Shown: one piece after another, positions 1 to 12,034 of the stretch
Numbering within the stretch: the stretch's first letter is position 1
How the letters are laid out: each line of letters begins with the position of its first letter
NCBI GenBank assembly: GCA_037178675.1
Contig: JAYMGJ010000342.1
Span: 1-64,000 of the forward strand
Source: Scleroderma bovista
Lineage: Eukaryota > Basidiomycota > Agaricomycetes > Boletales > Sclerodermataceae
Direction of reading: 5' to 3'
Length of the DNA stretch: 64,000 nucleotides
The notes under the pieces: generated by a model
Told to the model about the DNA's origin: nothing
What the model saw: the letters and a program-made list of their open reading frames with translations, nothing else
The model's database searches: none
Position numbers and translations under genes: made by a program

Positions 1-113
1 AGATAACATAATCTCGCTAAAGGTCTATAGCCACGTCACGGTCAACTGACCGTGTAGTCAGGGAAACTAGCGATTATATAAGCAGTTGAACTTGGCAGGA
101 TCGTTCGTCTATT

Positions 114-1020
<907 letters not shown>

Positions 1021-2121
1021 TAGTATTCTGGAAGGAATGGATACCCTTTGGTCCACCCCCGTCGTACTATCTCACTCGTTCGAATACTTCTCATGTTACC
1101 CACAGATGCTTGTGACTTAGTTAATCTCCCCATGAAAGTGGAATGAACGTATGTTAACCACCCAACTCATTCAGGGTCGTGTTCGATGAATCTGTTGTCC
1201 TTTTTCCGGACACTGTTCGCCGTCGGTACCAGAAACCAGTTTTATTGTCACCGTTGTACGTGTTCCAGATTATGAGCTGACGTTTGCATGTGTATACAAC
1301 GGCAGGCGGAAATGATTTGGGTGTGATCCCGAGAAGACACTTTGAGGCGATGGAACTTGCAATTGACCTTTCTGCATCTCGTTCCCTCGCGGCCTCTAAT
1401 TGTCTGATCTATCCCGCAAGTTCCTCGCGTTTGGAAGAGATGCTGATAGGTTCGTCCAGCTGGCATGGCCATTGCCATGATGCATACCAAGAGCTGCCCT
1501 TTCTGATTGCTACGTAGTCGGTGCTTTTTTTGTACTTACCTCCGTCTTATTGCCAAAAGTCCACCTGATTTTTGGAAGGACAGTACTGTCCCGTTGGACA
1601 CACAAGTCAAGCAAACGCAAGTTGGGCCATTAACCAGGTATGGAGCAAATGAATTGCGCCGAATGCAGCCCGTCAGAAGGAACACTTTATCTGAGCACTC
1701 CATTTGGGTGAGAATCAGATGGCACCACCCTGGTCCATGGAATCAGCCTCAAGGGTGCCGTTAGCGGAAACCTATAAATTTTCTTGTTTGAAAGGCCCTC
1801 AATTGCCGCACCAGAAATCACAAATGATAAAAAGCCTGCAGATTTCGAGTTTATCCATCATGTTAATACCAATGATTACACACCGAGTCACAGTCCTTAG
1901 AGCGATAGGGAACCAAAAAAAAATCAAAACAAAAGTCCATTAACTGTCCACTGTCCACACCTGTAATCACGAGTGAAAGGTCTGTCTGTAACATCTATCA
2001 AAGAATAGGGCTACTGTCCAGGTAGTACTACAAACCACTTCAATCTCAGACTGAAGGAACGAATAATCGAAAATAAGTCCGTGTCCGTGTCCGTATCCAC
2101 GATCATGAAGAGTGTCCTAAA
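1021..2121. other. Intergenic stretch, no gene resolved
   Basis: Open frames of 70-85 codons exist on both strands (for example 1284-1517 + and 1507-1764 +), but none shows a recognisable domain, credible splice sites or continuity with a neighbour. A small uncharacterised gene cannot be excluded. Confidence 0.4.
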
Positions 2122-2639
2122 TTAGGTCGAGGGGATGGGCTTAATGGAGAACTGGGGGGAGGCATTGCCAGAGTCGCCGAATACTGGGGGACTATGAGTA
2201 CATGCAAAGAGGATATTCAACGGCCGTTACGCACACACGACGATGTAGTTGTCCATCGTTGTCAGGTTGGCGGGGACTATAAATTCAACGGAACCCGCGC
2301 TGAGGGGGAACTGGGAAGCAAGTGGGTTGTCTTGAGAGAAATGAGTACAGGTTGGTGGTGAGGGTATTCGCCACACTTACGAATATCCAAGTTCTCTGAA
2401 TCATCGGTTTGGTAGCCCAAGAGAAGAAGGCCTTTGGCATTCTGCAGCTCAGTGGGGAGGTTGTCTGTTTGCCAAGACGCTTTCTGCATGGAACCGGTGT
2501 ACCAGACGGCGCCTGCGGTAGGATAGGTGATGGTAGGCCTGAAGGCAATGTTTTCGACTGGCTGCACGGGTGCAGCACGGGCGAAGTAAGAGATGGCCAA
2601 AACGAAGGCGAAGAAGAAGGAAAGCAAGGAGTTGAACAT
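2122..2639 (-). CDS. Small secreted Kre9/Knh1-like domain protein
   Basis: Three exons (2639-2381, 2330-2235, 2183-2122) give 138 aa. The first ~22 residues are a signal peptide (hydrophobic run, then ARAAPVQ). The rest matches the N-terminal Kre9/Knh1 beta-sandwich domain, common in basidiomycetes as short extracellular or GPI-anchored proteins: PTAGAVWYTGS..KASWQT, then LLLGYQTDDSENLDI, then GSVEFIVP, and the terminal LFGDSGNASPQFSI block. The protein lacks the long Ser/Thr-rich tail and GPI signal of larger relatives, so it is probably freely secreted. The ATG at 2639 was chosen because the signal peptide starts there. Role inferred: cell-wall-associated. The gene at 18124 is a paralog. 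Confidence 0.8.
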
Positions 2640-4664
2640 CGTTGGAACGTGAGACTCAAAAGTCGTTAGCAATGAGAATCTTGTCGAACTGGAGAGCGAT
2701 CGTGGTTGAAAGAGAAGGACTTACGGGAGTGTGGGAGGGAAAAAGGCGAGAATTCATGTTTATATATTCAGATGCCAAGACAATAATGGGATATCATTTG
2801 TGTGTAAGATTGACATACAACTTACGTGGACCTCTTCCGAAACCAATCGGATTAATACGCGGTTGGGAATGAACTTTTTTTGTTGCTGGGACAACAATGA
2901 AACGCATCATTATTTGGATAGGCTTGAACACTTTTTCCTGTAAGGCTAAGCAATATATCAGCTGCATATATACCAGAAAACCTGACTGTATAGAACAGGA
3001 AATCGATGGAACAGCCAGGTAATGAGCCCAAGCAAGCCTTCGAAGGGTGTAAGGTGGGGAGAGTCGACAATGCCACTTACCAATTTGGCAAGTCTGGTGG
3101 TTCGAGCTTTCAAGAGCTTATGACATGATCCTAAAACCGCTCAATTTCCTATTTTGGACTTATTGGAGCGCTTTTGGACTGCGGGTCAGCCTCAGTCCCA
3201 CCACTGTAGATTCCGAACGATGATGCGGTTGGACCGTTGATCGAGTCGGAAGGTTGGGTTACTACTCTGAGAGCCTGGACAGCAGTGGACACGGCAGCCA
3301 TTAGTTATTTTACAACAGTCTGCCCTGGATTTGACTGAACCACGTGTAGAACTTACCTAGCCGGCTGCCGGCATGTGCAAACTTGGCACATCATGATGGC
3401 GGCATGACCCTCCGCACACTGTTAATCAGTGGTGATACTACCCAGAAGTGAGGATGAGGGGCGGGATTTCGGCTGTCGAGTTGTCATGTAGTAGAATAAC
3501 AGGTTTAGATACAAGCCAAGTTTTGGGACAAATTTTGCCCCGACCGATAGCGCAGTCCAAAAAAGGAAGGTGACATCTCCAGCCTGCCAATTTTGGTCGG
3601 AGTGAGCTTGTAACCCTAACCCTAGCTACCCCTCACTTAAATGAGGTCTCAGACAAGCCAGAATGTTGGTATGACAGCATTGAAGTAAAGAAAAGACTAG
3701 CGAGACCCATTCAAAGGGCAAAAAATATTGGTAGCTCACTCACAGCTGTGCAACTTGGCACCATTCAGCTGTGGGAATAATGGACACTGATGGGTTCGAG
3801 GCACACATGTCAGGATTGGCAACAAAGGAAGCCCAAAATCAGGTCAAGCAGTTTATTTCTACGAAGTATAAAAGCCATGGGCATGTAGTAGCTCATATAT
3901 TTGGTGACCCTGTAGCATGTCCGCCAAATTGCACCCTAGCAAAAATATTTTCTCACTCAATTTTAATGCAATTAAAAATCCATCTTGGGGTTAGCTTCCT
4001 CTCATTGAAATAAGTATTTTTGCAAGAGGAAATAAAAATCTGTCTACTTATGGTACCAGACCTTAGCTTGAACAAAATAGGCGGTGCCTAGGTGACGCGC
4101 ACCATAGTGCGTGTCGAACCGCGTCGCAAAGGCAGGCGTTCATTAGTGAACTCTACTATTAAATCTGCACAAGCAACAAGCGTCTGCCCTAGGGTATGTA
4201 TGACCCGACATACCGTGATAGACCCTACTCTGGCAAAAGATGATTATGATTCCCGCCGATTGACCACCTCGCAGTCACCAACATGACGTGGCGAGAAACT
4301 GGAAAAAAAAATTCGGCATAATATGTAGTGACAACTTGAACTTTTTGTTTGGACAAGTGATAATATGATTGTGTAGCAACCGGTTCGACTAGTCTAGTTC
4401 TACACAAACACTAAATCGAACGCCTTGTGGGCGCCCGGTCGCTCTTACGCACCGGGTGTGTGGGACTCCGTAACGATCCCGTTTCAAGTAGGGGACCTGG
4501 TAGACAACTTGAACTTGCCAAGGGCAAATTTGCAACACGAACTGCACCGCTTGACTGCGCTTCTCGGCCTAAAAAAGCTCAGTCGTTAATCTTCCCACGA
4601 ACTAAGACTCTCTTAGAACCCTTGTCAAGCAAGGGAATCCAACCATCCCGTACCTACTCTGCTC
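2640..4664. other. Long intergenic stretch
   Basis: No convincing gene on either strand; open frames are short, unspliced and without recognisable domains. It contains the telomere-like motif at 3611-3625 and presumably the promoter of the desaturase gene at its right end. Confidence 0.4.
3611..3625 (+). repeat. Interstitial telomere-like repeat
   Basis: TAACCCTAACCCTAG, two and a half copies of the complement of TTAGGG, the telomere repeat of most filamentous fungi and basidiomycetes. Too short to be a functional telomere; it may be chance, a Tbf1/Rap1-like binding site, or a repair scar. Confidence 0.35.
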
Positions 4665-6234
4665 ATGACTGCGGTAGATCCTGCCGCGACCAAAGACTAT
4701 GTCTCATATCTCTTCGCACAGGAGGAGCCGCGTCCACCAATTACATGGAGCAATTGGTCGTCAGAAGTATACTGGGAACGTGTAGTCGTGATGATCATCA
4801 TGCCATTATGCACCTTTGTCGCGGCATATTATACCCCACTATGTGCCAACACTGCCATTTGGATGATGGTCTACTACGTCGTGTCTGGATTGAGTAGGTG
4901 CTCTAGCTTGGACTCCACTGAACAACATTTTGAACATTGAACAGGTATTACTGCTGGATACCACCGGTTATGGGCACACCGCTCCTACAATGCGTCAAGA
5001 ACTCTGGAATATTGTCTTGCTGTCTTTTCTGCTGGTGCATTCCAGGGTTCCATTATTTGGTGGGTTCGTGGCCATCGTGCACACCACCGCTATACAGACA
5101 CAGACCTTGACCCGTATAATGCTCGCCGAGGATTTTTCTGGTCACATATCGGTTGGATTTTTATTAAACCGAGGCGGTCACAAGGCAAAGTGGATATAAG
5201 CGATCTCAAAAGAAATGACATCGTGATATGGCAACTACGAAACTACCCGTGGCTTGTTTTAGCCATGGTAATAGCCTTACCGACTCTTGTCGCGGGAGTC
5301 GGTTGGGGTGATTGGAAAGGTGGATGTGTTTATGCTGGTTTTCTCAAGGTCATTATTACCCATCATGTGAGTAATCTTTTGCATTAATCACGCAATGTTA
5401 ATGGACACCGAGATAGACCACTTTCTTCGTCAACTCTCTGGCACATTGGCTTGGCGAAACTCCCTTTGATGACAGAATTACGGCACGAGAGCATTTTTTC
5501 ACTGCACTTCTTACCCTTGGTGAAGGGTATCATAATTTTCACCATGAGTTCCCAATGGACTACCGAAATGCCATTAAGTGGTATCAGTACGACCCCACGA
5601 AATGGCTCATTTGGCTGTGCTCGAAAGTTGGTTTGGCAAGTCACCTAAAGGTTGGTCTCCTGCTGCCCCTCACAAAGCGCGACTTAATTTGTGTCCAGAC
5701 ATTTCCGCAGAACGAAATCAACAAGGGTCGGTTAACAATGGAACTCAAGCGCCTGCGTAAAAAACAGGAGCAGCTGGTTTGGCCACCAGACCTCCTACCA
5801 GTAGTCGACTGGAAATCATGCAAGTGCTCTCACAGCCATCACTTGTCTTGTGTGTTAAATTCCCGTTGTGTAGATCAATCTCAGGCGGCATTACGCCCAC
5901 TCCTGTGCATCGGTGGATTCATTCACGACGTGGAATGTTTCATGGATGAACACCCCGGGGGCGAGGCCCTTCTGCGCAGCCATATTGGCAAGGACGCGAC
6001 AGCGGCGTTTTTTGGAGGCGTTTATAGTCACAGCAATGCAGCCCACAATGTCCGTTTCAGCTTCCCCTTGTTGCATATGCTGACGTGTACCCCTTTTCCC
6101 AGCTACTTGCGATGAAACGCGTGGGCATTCTGCGCGGTGGCGTGCCTCACGTCTCAGAGGAGAAATATATCCCTCCCAGTCAATTATTGCGAGTGGCTCA
6201 CATGAAGGAACTTTCCAATCAAGACGTCTATTAA
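4665..6234 (+). CDS. OLE1: Delta-9 acyl-CoA desaturase with cytochrome b5 domain
   Basis: Six exons (4665-4893, 4945-5366, 5417-5650, 5699-5819, 5874-6049, 6103-6234) give 437 aa. The enzyme inserts the delta-9 double bond into palmitoyl- and stearoyl-CoA at the ER membrane. Seen: the three di-iron histidine boxes HRLWAH (83-88), HRAHH (120-124) and HNFHH (256-260), NSLAH (223-227), four hydrophobic membrane spans, and a C-terminal cytochrome b5 domain with HPGG at 362-365, which passes electrons to the di-iron centre. Domain order and length match fungal Ole1. The intron 5820-5873 starts with GCAAGT, a GC-AG intron; splicing there is needed to join the linker to the b5 domain in frame. Confidence 0.95.
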
Positions 6235-6689
6235 CTTATAGTGCTCTATTAGACCTGCTGATGACTCGATCATCAGGCTCCTTTTCATTTGCTATCTAAG
6301 CTCACTAGGATATCGTTTCACACTCGAAGCAGCAGATGGGAAGGAACCTGGATGCTGCCTTTTCATTTGTTTTTGTTTTTGTCGTGCGGCTTCTTCCCAT
6401 GCCATTGACTACTATTCATTATGCAAACACACTAGCCTAGAAATATTTGACTTGTCTCATACCTGAGTCCTTTCAGCGCTTTGAAACGTCACTTCCGCTT
6501 TGACTTTACATTACTGTACTTAGTTGCCTGGCACAGTAGTATGCATTGTCAGTATCAACAATATCAGTTCTTAGTTCTCTCCGCTGCATTGAGTCATCCG
6601 GGGTCTCGTTGAATCTCGCCACCCAATGCTGAGCGCTGAGCACCCTAACATATGTAGGCTCTCTGCCTGTTGTGACCGGCGGTTGTTCC
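6235..6689. other. Desaturase 3' flank, no gene
   Basis: AT-rich 3' flank of the desaturase gene. No open frame of note and no RNA gene recognised. Confidence 0.35.
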
Positions 6690-7080
6690 GAGATATCTGG
6701 ACTTCCTTTCTATAGCTCGTGCCCGGCTTTCGAACATCTCGAGCTTGACATGTTCATGGCTTTTCAAGACATCCAGTGGCCATGCTAAAAACCCTGAAGC
6801 TGAATTTTGCTATCATAGGGTGCCTTCATCTATCATGCTGGACTCTGGTCCCAACTCAGGCATTGACCAAGCTTTCGCTTTCCAGCAGAGTTATTCTCGC
6901 TTCAGCCAGACAGCCTTTACATAAATTACTTCCCATGTCGCTCGAAGTGTTCCATGTCACAAGACAAGACAAGGCCAGTAAATCAACTACACTTCCTCAC
7001 CTTATGGTGACTTGCTGTCTGTCACAACGTGATGCGATGGAGAATGATGACTCCGCGATGCTGGGAGGATGAGGCTCATA
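6690..7080 (+). pseudogene. Relic of an F-box/LRR gene
   Basis: Broken frames on the plus strand resemble the middle of the F-box/LRR proteins at 19-28 kb: AFEHLELDMFM in one frame, then MLKTLKLNF and TQALTKLSLS in others, in the same order as in the intact gene at 26419-28029. The F-box end and the 3' end are missing and several shifts separate the pieces. It is a decayed copy more than 12 kb from the tandem cluster and in the opposite orientation. The ~315 bases after it (7081-7395), up to the next gene, show nothing else recognisable. Confidence 0.7.
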
Positions 7081-7395
7081 AGGGGCTCAGTCACATGCTG
7101 GGGACCAAAGGAGGAGGATCGGCCAAAATGCTCGCGAAGAGCGCCAATCCCTCTTTGGAATTTGCGGGAAGCCTCAAAGTCTGGTGGGGTCTACGAGATA
7201 TATTCATTCGTGCAAAGAAACCATGTCTAAAGACCGTGGGAATTCATTTAAGCTGGTTCGGTCTCGCGCTTACTAAGCTTACCTTCTCCTGTCTCTCGAG
7301 TCTCGGCACCAGCTGCCATGAACGGCTCCTTGCACGTCTATCCACCTGTGATATGAATCGAACGTCTAGCTTGCACACCGGGTGCCCGAACGCAA

Positions 7396-10300
7396 ATGAG
7401 CGACTTTTCCCTAACCCCCTTCTACGACATTTCGTATCTATCTTCGTCTGTCGAAACCATCAAGGATTCTGTAGAGGATAGCTCATCAGTGACTTTCCAT
7501 GACCTCCTTGACGCGTACGACGCCTTCGCAGACAGGCTCGGGTCACAAGATGAGTTTCTAGTTCTGCAGGATCGCGACGCGCGCTTCCCAGCGTTCAAGT
7601 GTATTATCCTTTACAAGCCTGCTTTTCTGCAGGCGCTCCGTCGCGACATCGGACTGGCGCATGCCGACCCTTCCATTGATGTGCGCGCTCCACCTTACGA
7701 GGACTTCTTTCCCGATTCTATCTTGGCGGACAGGCGGGCAGATCCAATCCAGCGTGCAAGAGACTCGTTTCTATGCCACTACGCACTATGTGCGTTGGCA
7801 TCCATATTCAAATATCCCGCCTTGCTCTCGTTTTTCACCTGTAGGTGTCCCGTTAATTCGGCTGAGAGATGAGTCTGATGAACGATAGACGCGGAACTCG
7901 CTGAACTGTTCAATGACGTTCTGGACATATCCCTTGCAAGGACTCTACCCGTGTTCAACGGTCCGGAGATATATACTTTGTCTTTGTCCATCTTGCGCTC
8001 TCAATGTCTACCTTTGGCTGTCATCAGTCCGCATCGAGTTGATTTGGTAAAAGTCCTGGAGAATTGTCTGCAGGCCCCAGAACGGCCCGTTGCCATGATA
8101 GTGGACGGTCTTGAGGTATGTATATATATTCGCCCAGTCAATTCTCTCGGTTCATCTTTTCATAGGCTGTGATACATTTACTTGACCATTATACCAAGGA
8201 CCTTTTCGGGACAGTGGCGGAGCTGCTGCCATCCGTTCTAAACCATCTGCTTCTCGAATCGACTAATATACGCCTTCTCGCATCTGTTGTTTTGATTAAA
8301 TTGGCGGCGTTGCTGATCAAAGAACCCGAAGGCATTTCCAAAGAAGATCGAGGGACTGCGTCCACACACATTTTTGATTTTCTCCATGGACAAGCCATTC
8401 TCTCCAAGAAGCAAGTTGACGGAAAAACGTTCATCCAAGCCGTGCAAGTCGCATTAGAAATCGATGTACAGGCGTCTTCCGGGAACAATCCAATATGGAT
8501 GGTCTCGGTCCTCGCGTCTTTGGTAGTGCTTTGTGGTCCTTCCATATTCTCTGAGCGTTATACTCTGGAATATGTCCTTGATGCTTTGGAAAACCTCTTG
8601 GTGCATAGGGATGCCGTCGTGCGTGCTTTGCACACTTGTGTTTGGAGGTGTCTCGTTTGGGTTTATGCTCAGATGCTAGCCAAACCCGATGATCTGAACT
8701 CGAGCGTGGTAGACCTGGCTTTATGCGCTGTAAAACAGGAACTCGGCCGAGGGATGGGCATTGTTGTGACGAGCGTGCTCTTGTGCGGGCGTGACCCAAA
8801 CATTTCCACCACACATCTCAGAGAGGACATACGGCTGAAACACGTTTTGTCGATCATCCAATGTATGGTTCAAAGCGAGTGCGCGCAGATGAAGAAGGAT
8901 GGTGTCGCACTTCTCCGGGCGATCACAGCTACAAAATCAAGTGTAGGCGACCGCGGTTTGCCCAAGGGTCTCGACGACATACTTCCCGTGATTCTGTTTG
9001 ATAGTACTGCCACGAGTGCACAGTGGGGCGAGTTACCCACCATTATACGGGGGATTCCTCGCTTTACAGTCGACGATATTTTCCCATTCACCGAGACGCA
9101 AGTTAGCGTTTATTTCGAAGCTTTGTTCGATGGGTGGTGTCAATGCATGCCTCGGTCACCATCCGAGCACCTTGGCGTGAGTCTGTTGTGTCTTACTTTA
9201 TGCCGTACTCATACCTTCTCAAAGACCGATCTGGTAGACATCTGGCGATCGTTGCTTTATGCGCTGGCGCAGAATCATCCGAACGTGCGGGAAGCGTTCA
9301 ATCATGCTGCTATATCTCTTACGGGCTGTTTGCTGTCACCGTCACATGATCCTGATGAAGAATCAAACCAGGAATCTCGGAGAGTAATAGACCAATACCA
9401 GCTTATTGCCGTCGAACGTCTCTGGTCGGCAATGAAAGACGTTGTGGCTACTTCGCGCTTCCCAGAAGCTGCACACCTGATTCTATCTGCTGTCTTAAAG
9501 CATGGGTTCAAGTTCCTTGACCCCGAAGTTCGGTGCACATGGAATACACTATGTGTAGATTTGGTGACTTTTGCTTCCGCTTCTGTCCAATGTGGGATGC
9601 CTACCCCTCCAGAATCGCTGATCATGGTCACGAAACACCGAGAACTGTGGGCGTCGGTTGCCGAATCCCTGTCCCGTGGCACTTGTAACCTGCCCTGGAA
9701 GGTTGTCGTCGATTTTCTCTGCATTCCCGTCCGGTAAGGGCATTCTCTACATTTCGTCACCCCCGTTAATTGTTGTAGAACGTGGGTATTGTCGGAGTCA
9801 GAACTTGGTATTTGGGGATCATTGCTCCAGTGTGCGAAGGCATCGTCAAAGGACTGGAATAGTGTTGTCGAGGGAATTGCCGATCGACTAGTGGAACAGG
9901 ATACTGGGGGATGGTAATAACATGTTGACAACATTTGTTGTTTGGATACTGATACAGTTGTCCCAGGGAGTCTGTTATTCAACTGTTCACTGTCATCTTG
10001 TCCACCTTCAAGGAGACCAGGAAATTACCGCCCAACGCTGTCTTGCGTGTCATTGACAAAGTGTTGACCTGTGCTTACGGCCAAGATTCGACTATGACTG
10101 GGACTCTGAATCACGTCCTTTGCTTTTTCGTCGCTCTTCGTGACCACATAATTGTGTCTGCCCCAGAAGATGTGATGAAGATATTGGTAGCACTTCGTAC
10201 CAGTCTTAACCTGTGGATCGGGGACGAGATGGAAGTGATGACTGTCGACGCTTTCAATTCCGTGGTTTGTCGTTTGTATAAGGGATGTGATATCTTACTA

Positions 10301-11815
10301 AACGAAACGTCCAGGTAATTATACTATACAGCGACACGCTCAAAGTCCTCGAAAAGCTTCCCTTGTCTCAAGGAACTCTAGATAACATAGAATCGTTCAT
10401 CGCTTCCGGTTTTTCACGCATACCAGTCCCAGCTATTGCGCCGTTCGCTTTTGAAAGGTTCTGGCGAGCAACGTACTATGGCCAAACTCAATTTTATGAT
10501 TCCCTTCCGCAAAGAATCAAGGTTTGCTTGAGTTGTTTCGTGGATGCCTTTGGGGGAGACCTAGCTCATGGACTGGCCATTTCCGCGGATTCACAATCTC
10601 AATCACAGGTTTTATTGGGTCCTGTAACGATGATTGACAAAGGCGTCCACGACCCTTTATGTGGACCTAGTCTGGTGAACCAGTCTTCCTTCTCATATCA
10701 TGCCGGGGAATTGCACGACGCACGGTTTGTGGTTGATACAGCAGTGGAGGAAGAGGTCGTTCCTTTGGTTGTGGACACTACGTTTATCCTTCCCTCGAGC
10801 GATGCAAGCCAAGACGAACCTTTAGACGACGAGATTGATGACTACCATCAATTACTCTCAGCGTCTATTCTCCATTACGTTCCAGCTGCTCTGCCATCTT
10901 CGAGATTAGACTGTAAAAGATCACGGACACCCGAAGGTGACACTGTTCTAATTCGCAAATACCAGCATTCACTCACTTTTATAGACAACAGTCCCCGGAA
11001 ACGTGGTCGCATCTCTCCCAAGATACCCATGAACCTTCGTAAAACTGTGTCGGAGCCGGTCAGCCGTAGAAACACTCCCTTGACCACCGTTCGCATTTAC
11101 TCAGTCCCTGTCCCGAAAAAGCGGATAATATTTGATTGCGTTGAAGTCCCGACACTTCGCAGTATTCTGGAGAGAGAGAAGACACTGCAGTCGCAGAATG
11201 CCCCACGATCAGTGGTTAGGTTGTCACCGTTTTACCAAGCGCCACCTGTAGTCAGGACTGGTTCCACGGCTAGAGTACCTTCTTCGCCACTGCCGCCGTC
11301 TGTGAGCTCTGAAGTTGAGGACGATGAAGATGATTGCCATGATCCTCGCGGGCTTGAAATAACCTCCTCCGGTGCGCCTTGTATATTTCCAAGGCCCTCT
11401 CTATTGCTTATAATCATCGTTGTACAGAGATTGTGGTCGATGAATCGTTGGCCCAAGCTTATCCAAGTTCCCCACTGAGGGATCAAGGACCAACCGTTCA
11501 GGGTAAAGCTAAGCTAATACCATTTCTGCTCACCTACTGGCACTAACATGTACAGATTCTGATGTGCATGATCGTACGACCCTGCAGATCCGAGCGCAAA
11601 CGGAAGTCCCTCTCCCAGGGCCAAGTCGTGTGCCGTTACGGAGGTCAAAGACCGCATCTGCCAGACTTGACGCACTGCAGGACGCATATACGGCGGTGAC
11701 GGATGGTGCATGCCAGATTTCTGTGACGGACTTGGTCAAGGCAACGACACTCGTCCATCAGATTGGTGCAGCGTTGGACGAGCAGATCAGCAAGAGATTT
11801 GGGAAACCAACTTAG
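7396..11815 (+). CDS. RIF1-family paralog lacking the PP1-docking N-terminus
   Basis: Eight exons (7396-7840, 7889-8115, 8166-9733, 9779-9913, 9958-10275, 10332-11371, 11428-11502, 11556-11815) give 1355 aa. The helical-repeat N-terminal ~700 residues follow the RIF1 gene on the opposite strand block by block, for example WMVSVLASLVVLCGP here against WALSVLASFIVLLGP. Three introns keep position and phase between the two: after SFFT/QLFT (phase 1), before AVIHLL/AIHDLS (phase 0) and at PVR/PFD (phase 2). The C-terminal half is low-complexity, with KRIIFD at 11116-11136, an RVxF-like match where the other gene has QRLVFD. It starts about 65 residues later and so lacks the N-terminal RVxW and SILK motifs. 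The intron 10276-10331 was placed by paralog alignment. Family function: telomere length, replication timing, repair. Visible identity is low, so this is an old or fast-evolving duplicate. Confidence 0.75.
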
Positions 11816-12034
11816 TAGCTTCTTTCTTGGTCAAAAGCTTTAATAGCCGTATAATTCTTTTCAAATCATTAAACTACTCGGAAGGCATCAATGTAATAGA
11901 TCTATGCAAGTTTGATTGAATGGCGGGACTGATGGAGAAATGGTATACAAATTACAATCTGATATATGCAATGCTTTCAGTGTACAGTGGATGTCAATCA
12001 TGATCCCAAATCGAGAAAATACGAAAGTACGTTT

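Noticed and set aside
3090..4400. Possible tRNA genes from GGTTCGA-like words (3098, 3794, 4380)
   Set aside because: No cloverleaf stems could be formed around any of them.
4427..4897. 156-codon open frame overlapping the desaturase start
   Set aside because: Shadow frame over exon 1 of the desaturase and its upstream region; no domain and no coding bias of its own.
10315..10331. A 17-nt intron in the plus-strand RIF1 paralog (GTAATTATACTATACAG)
   Set aside because: Too short to be spliced. Using the donor at 10276 gives a 56-nt intron and an ungapped alignment with the paralog.
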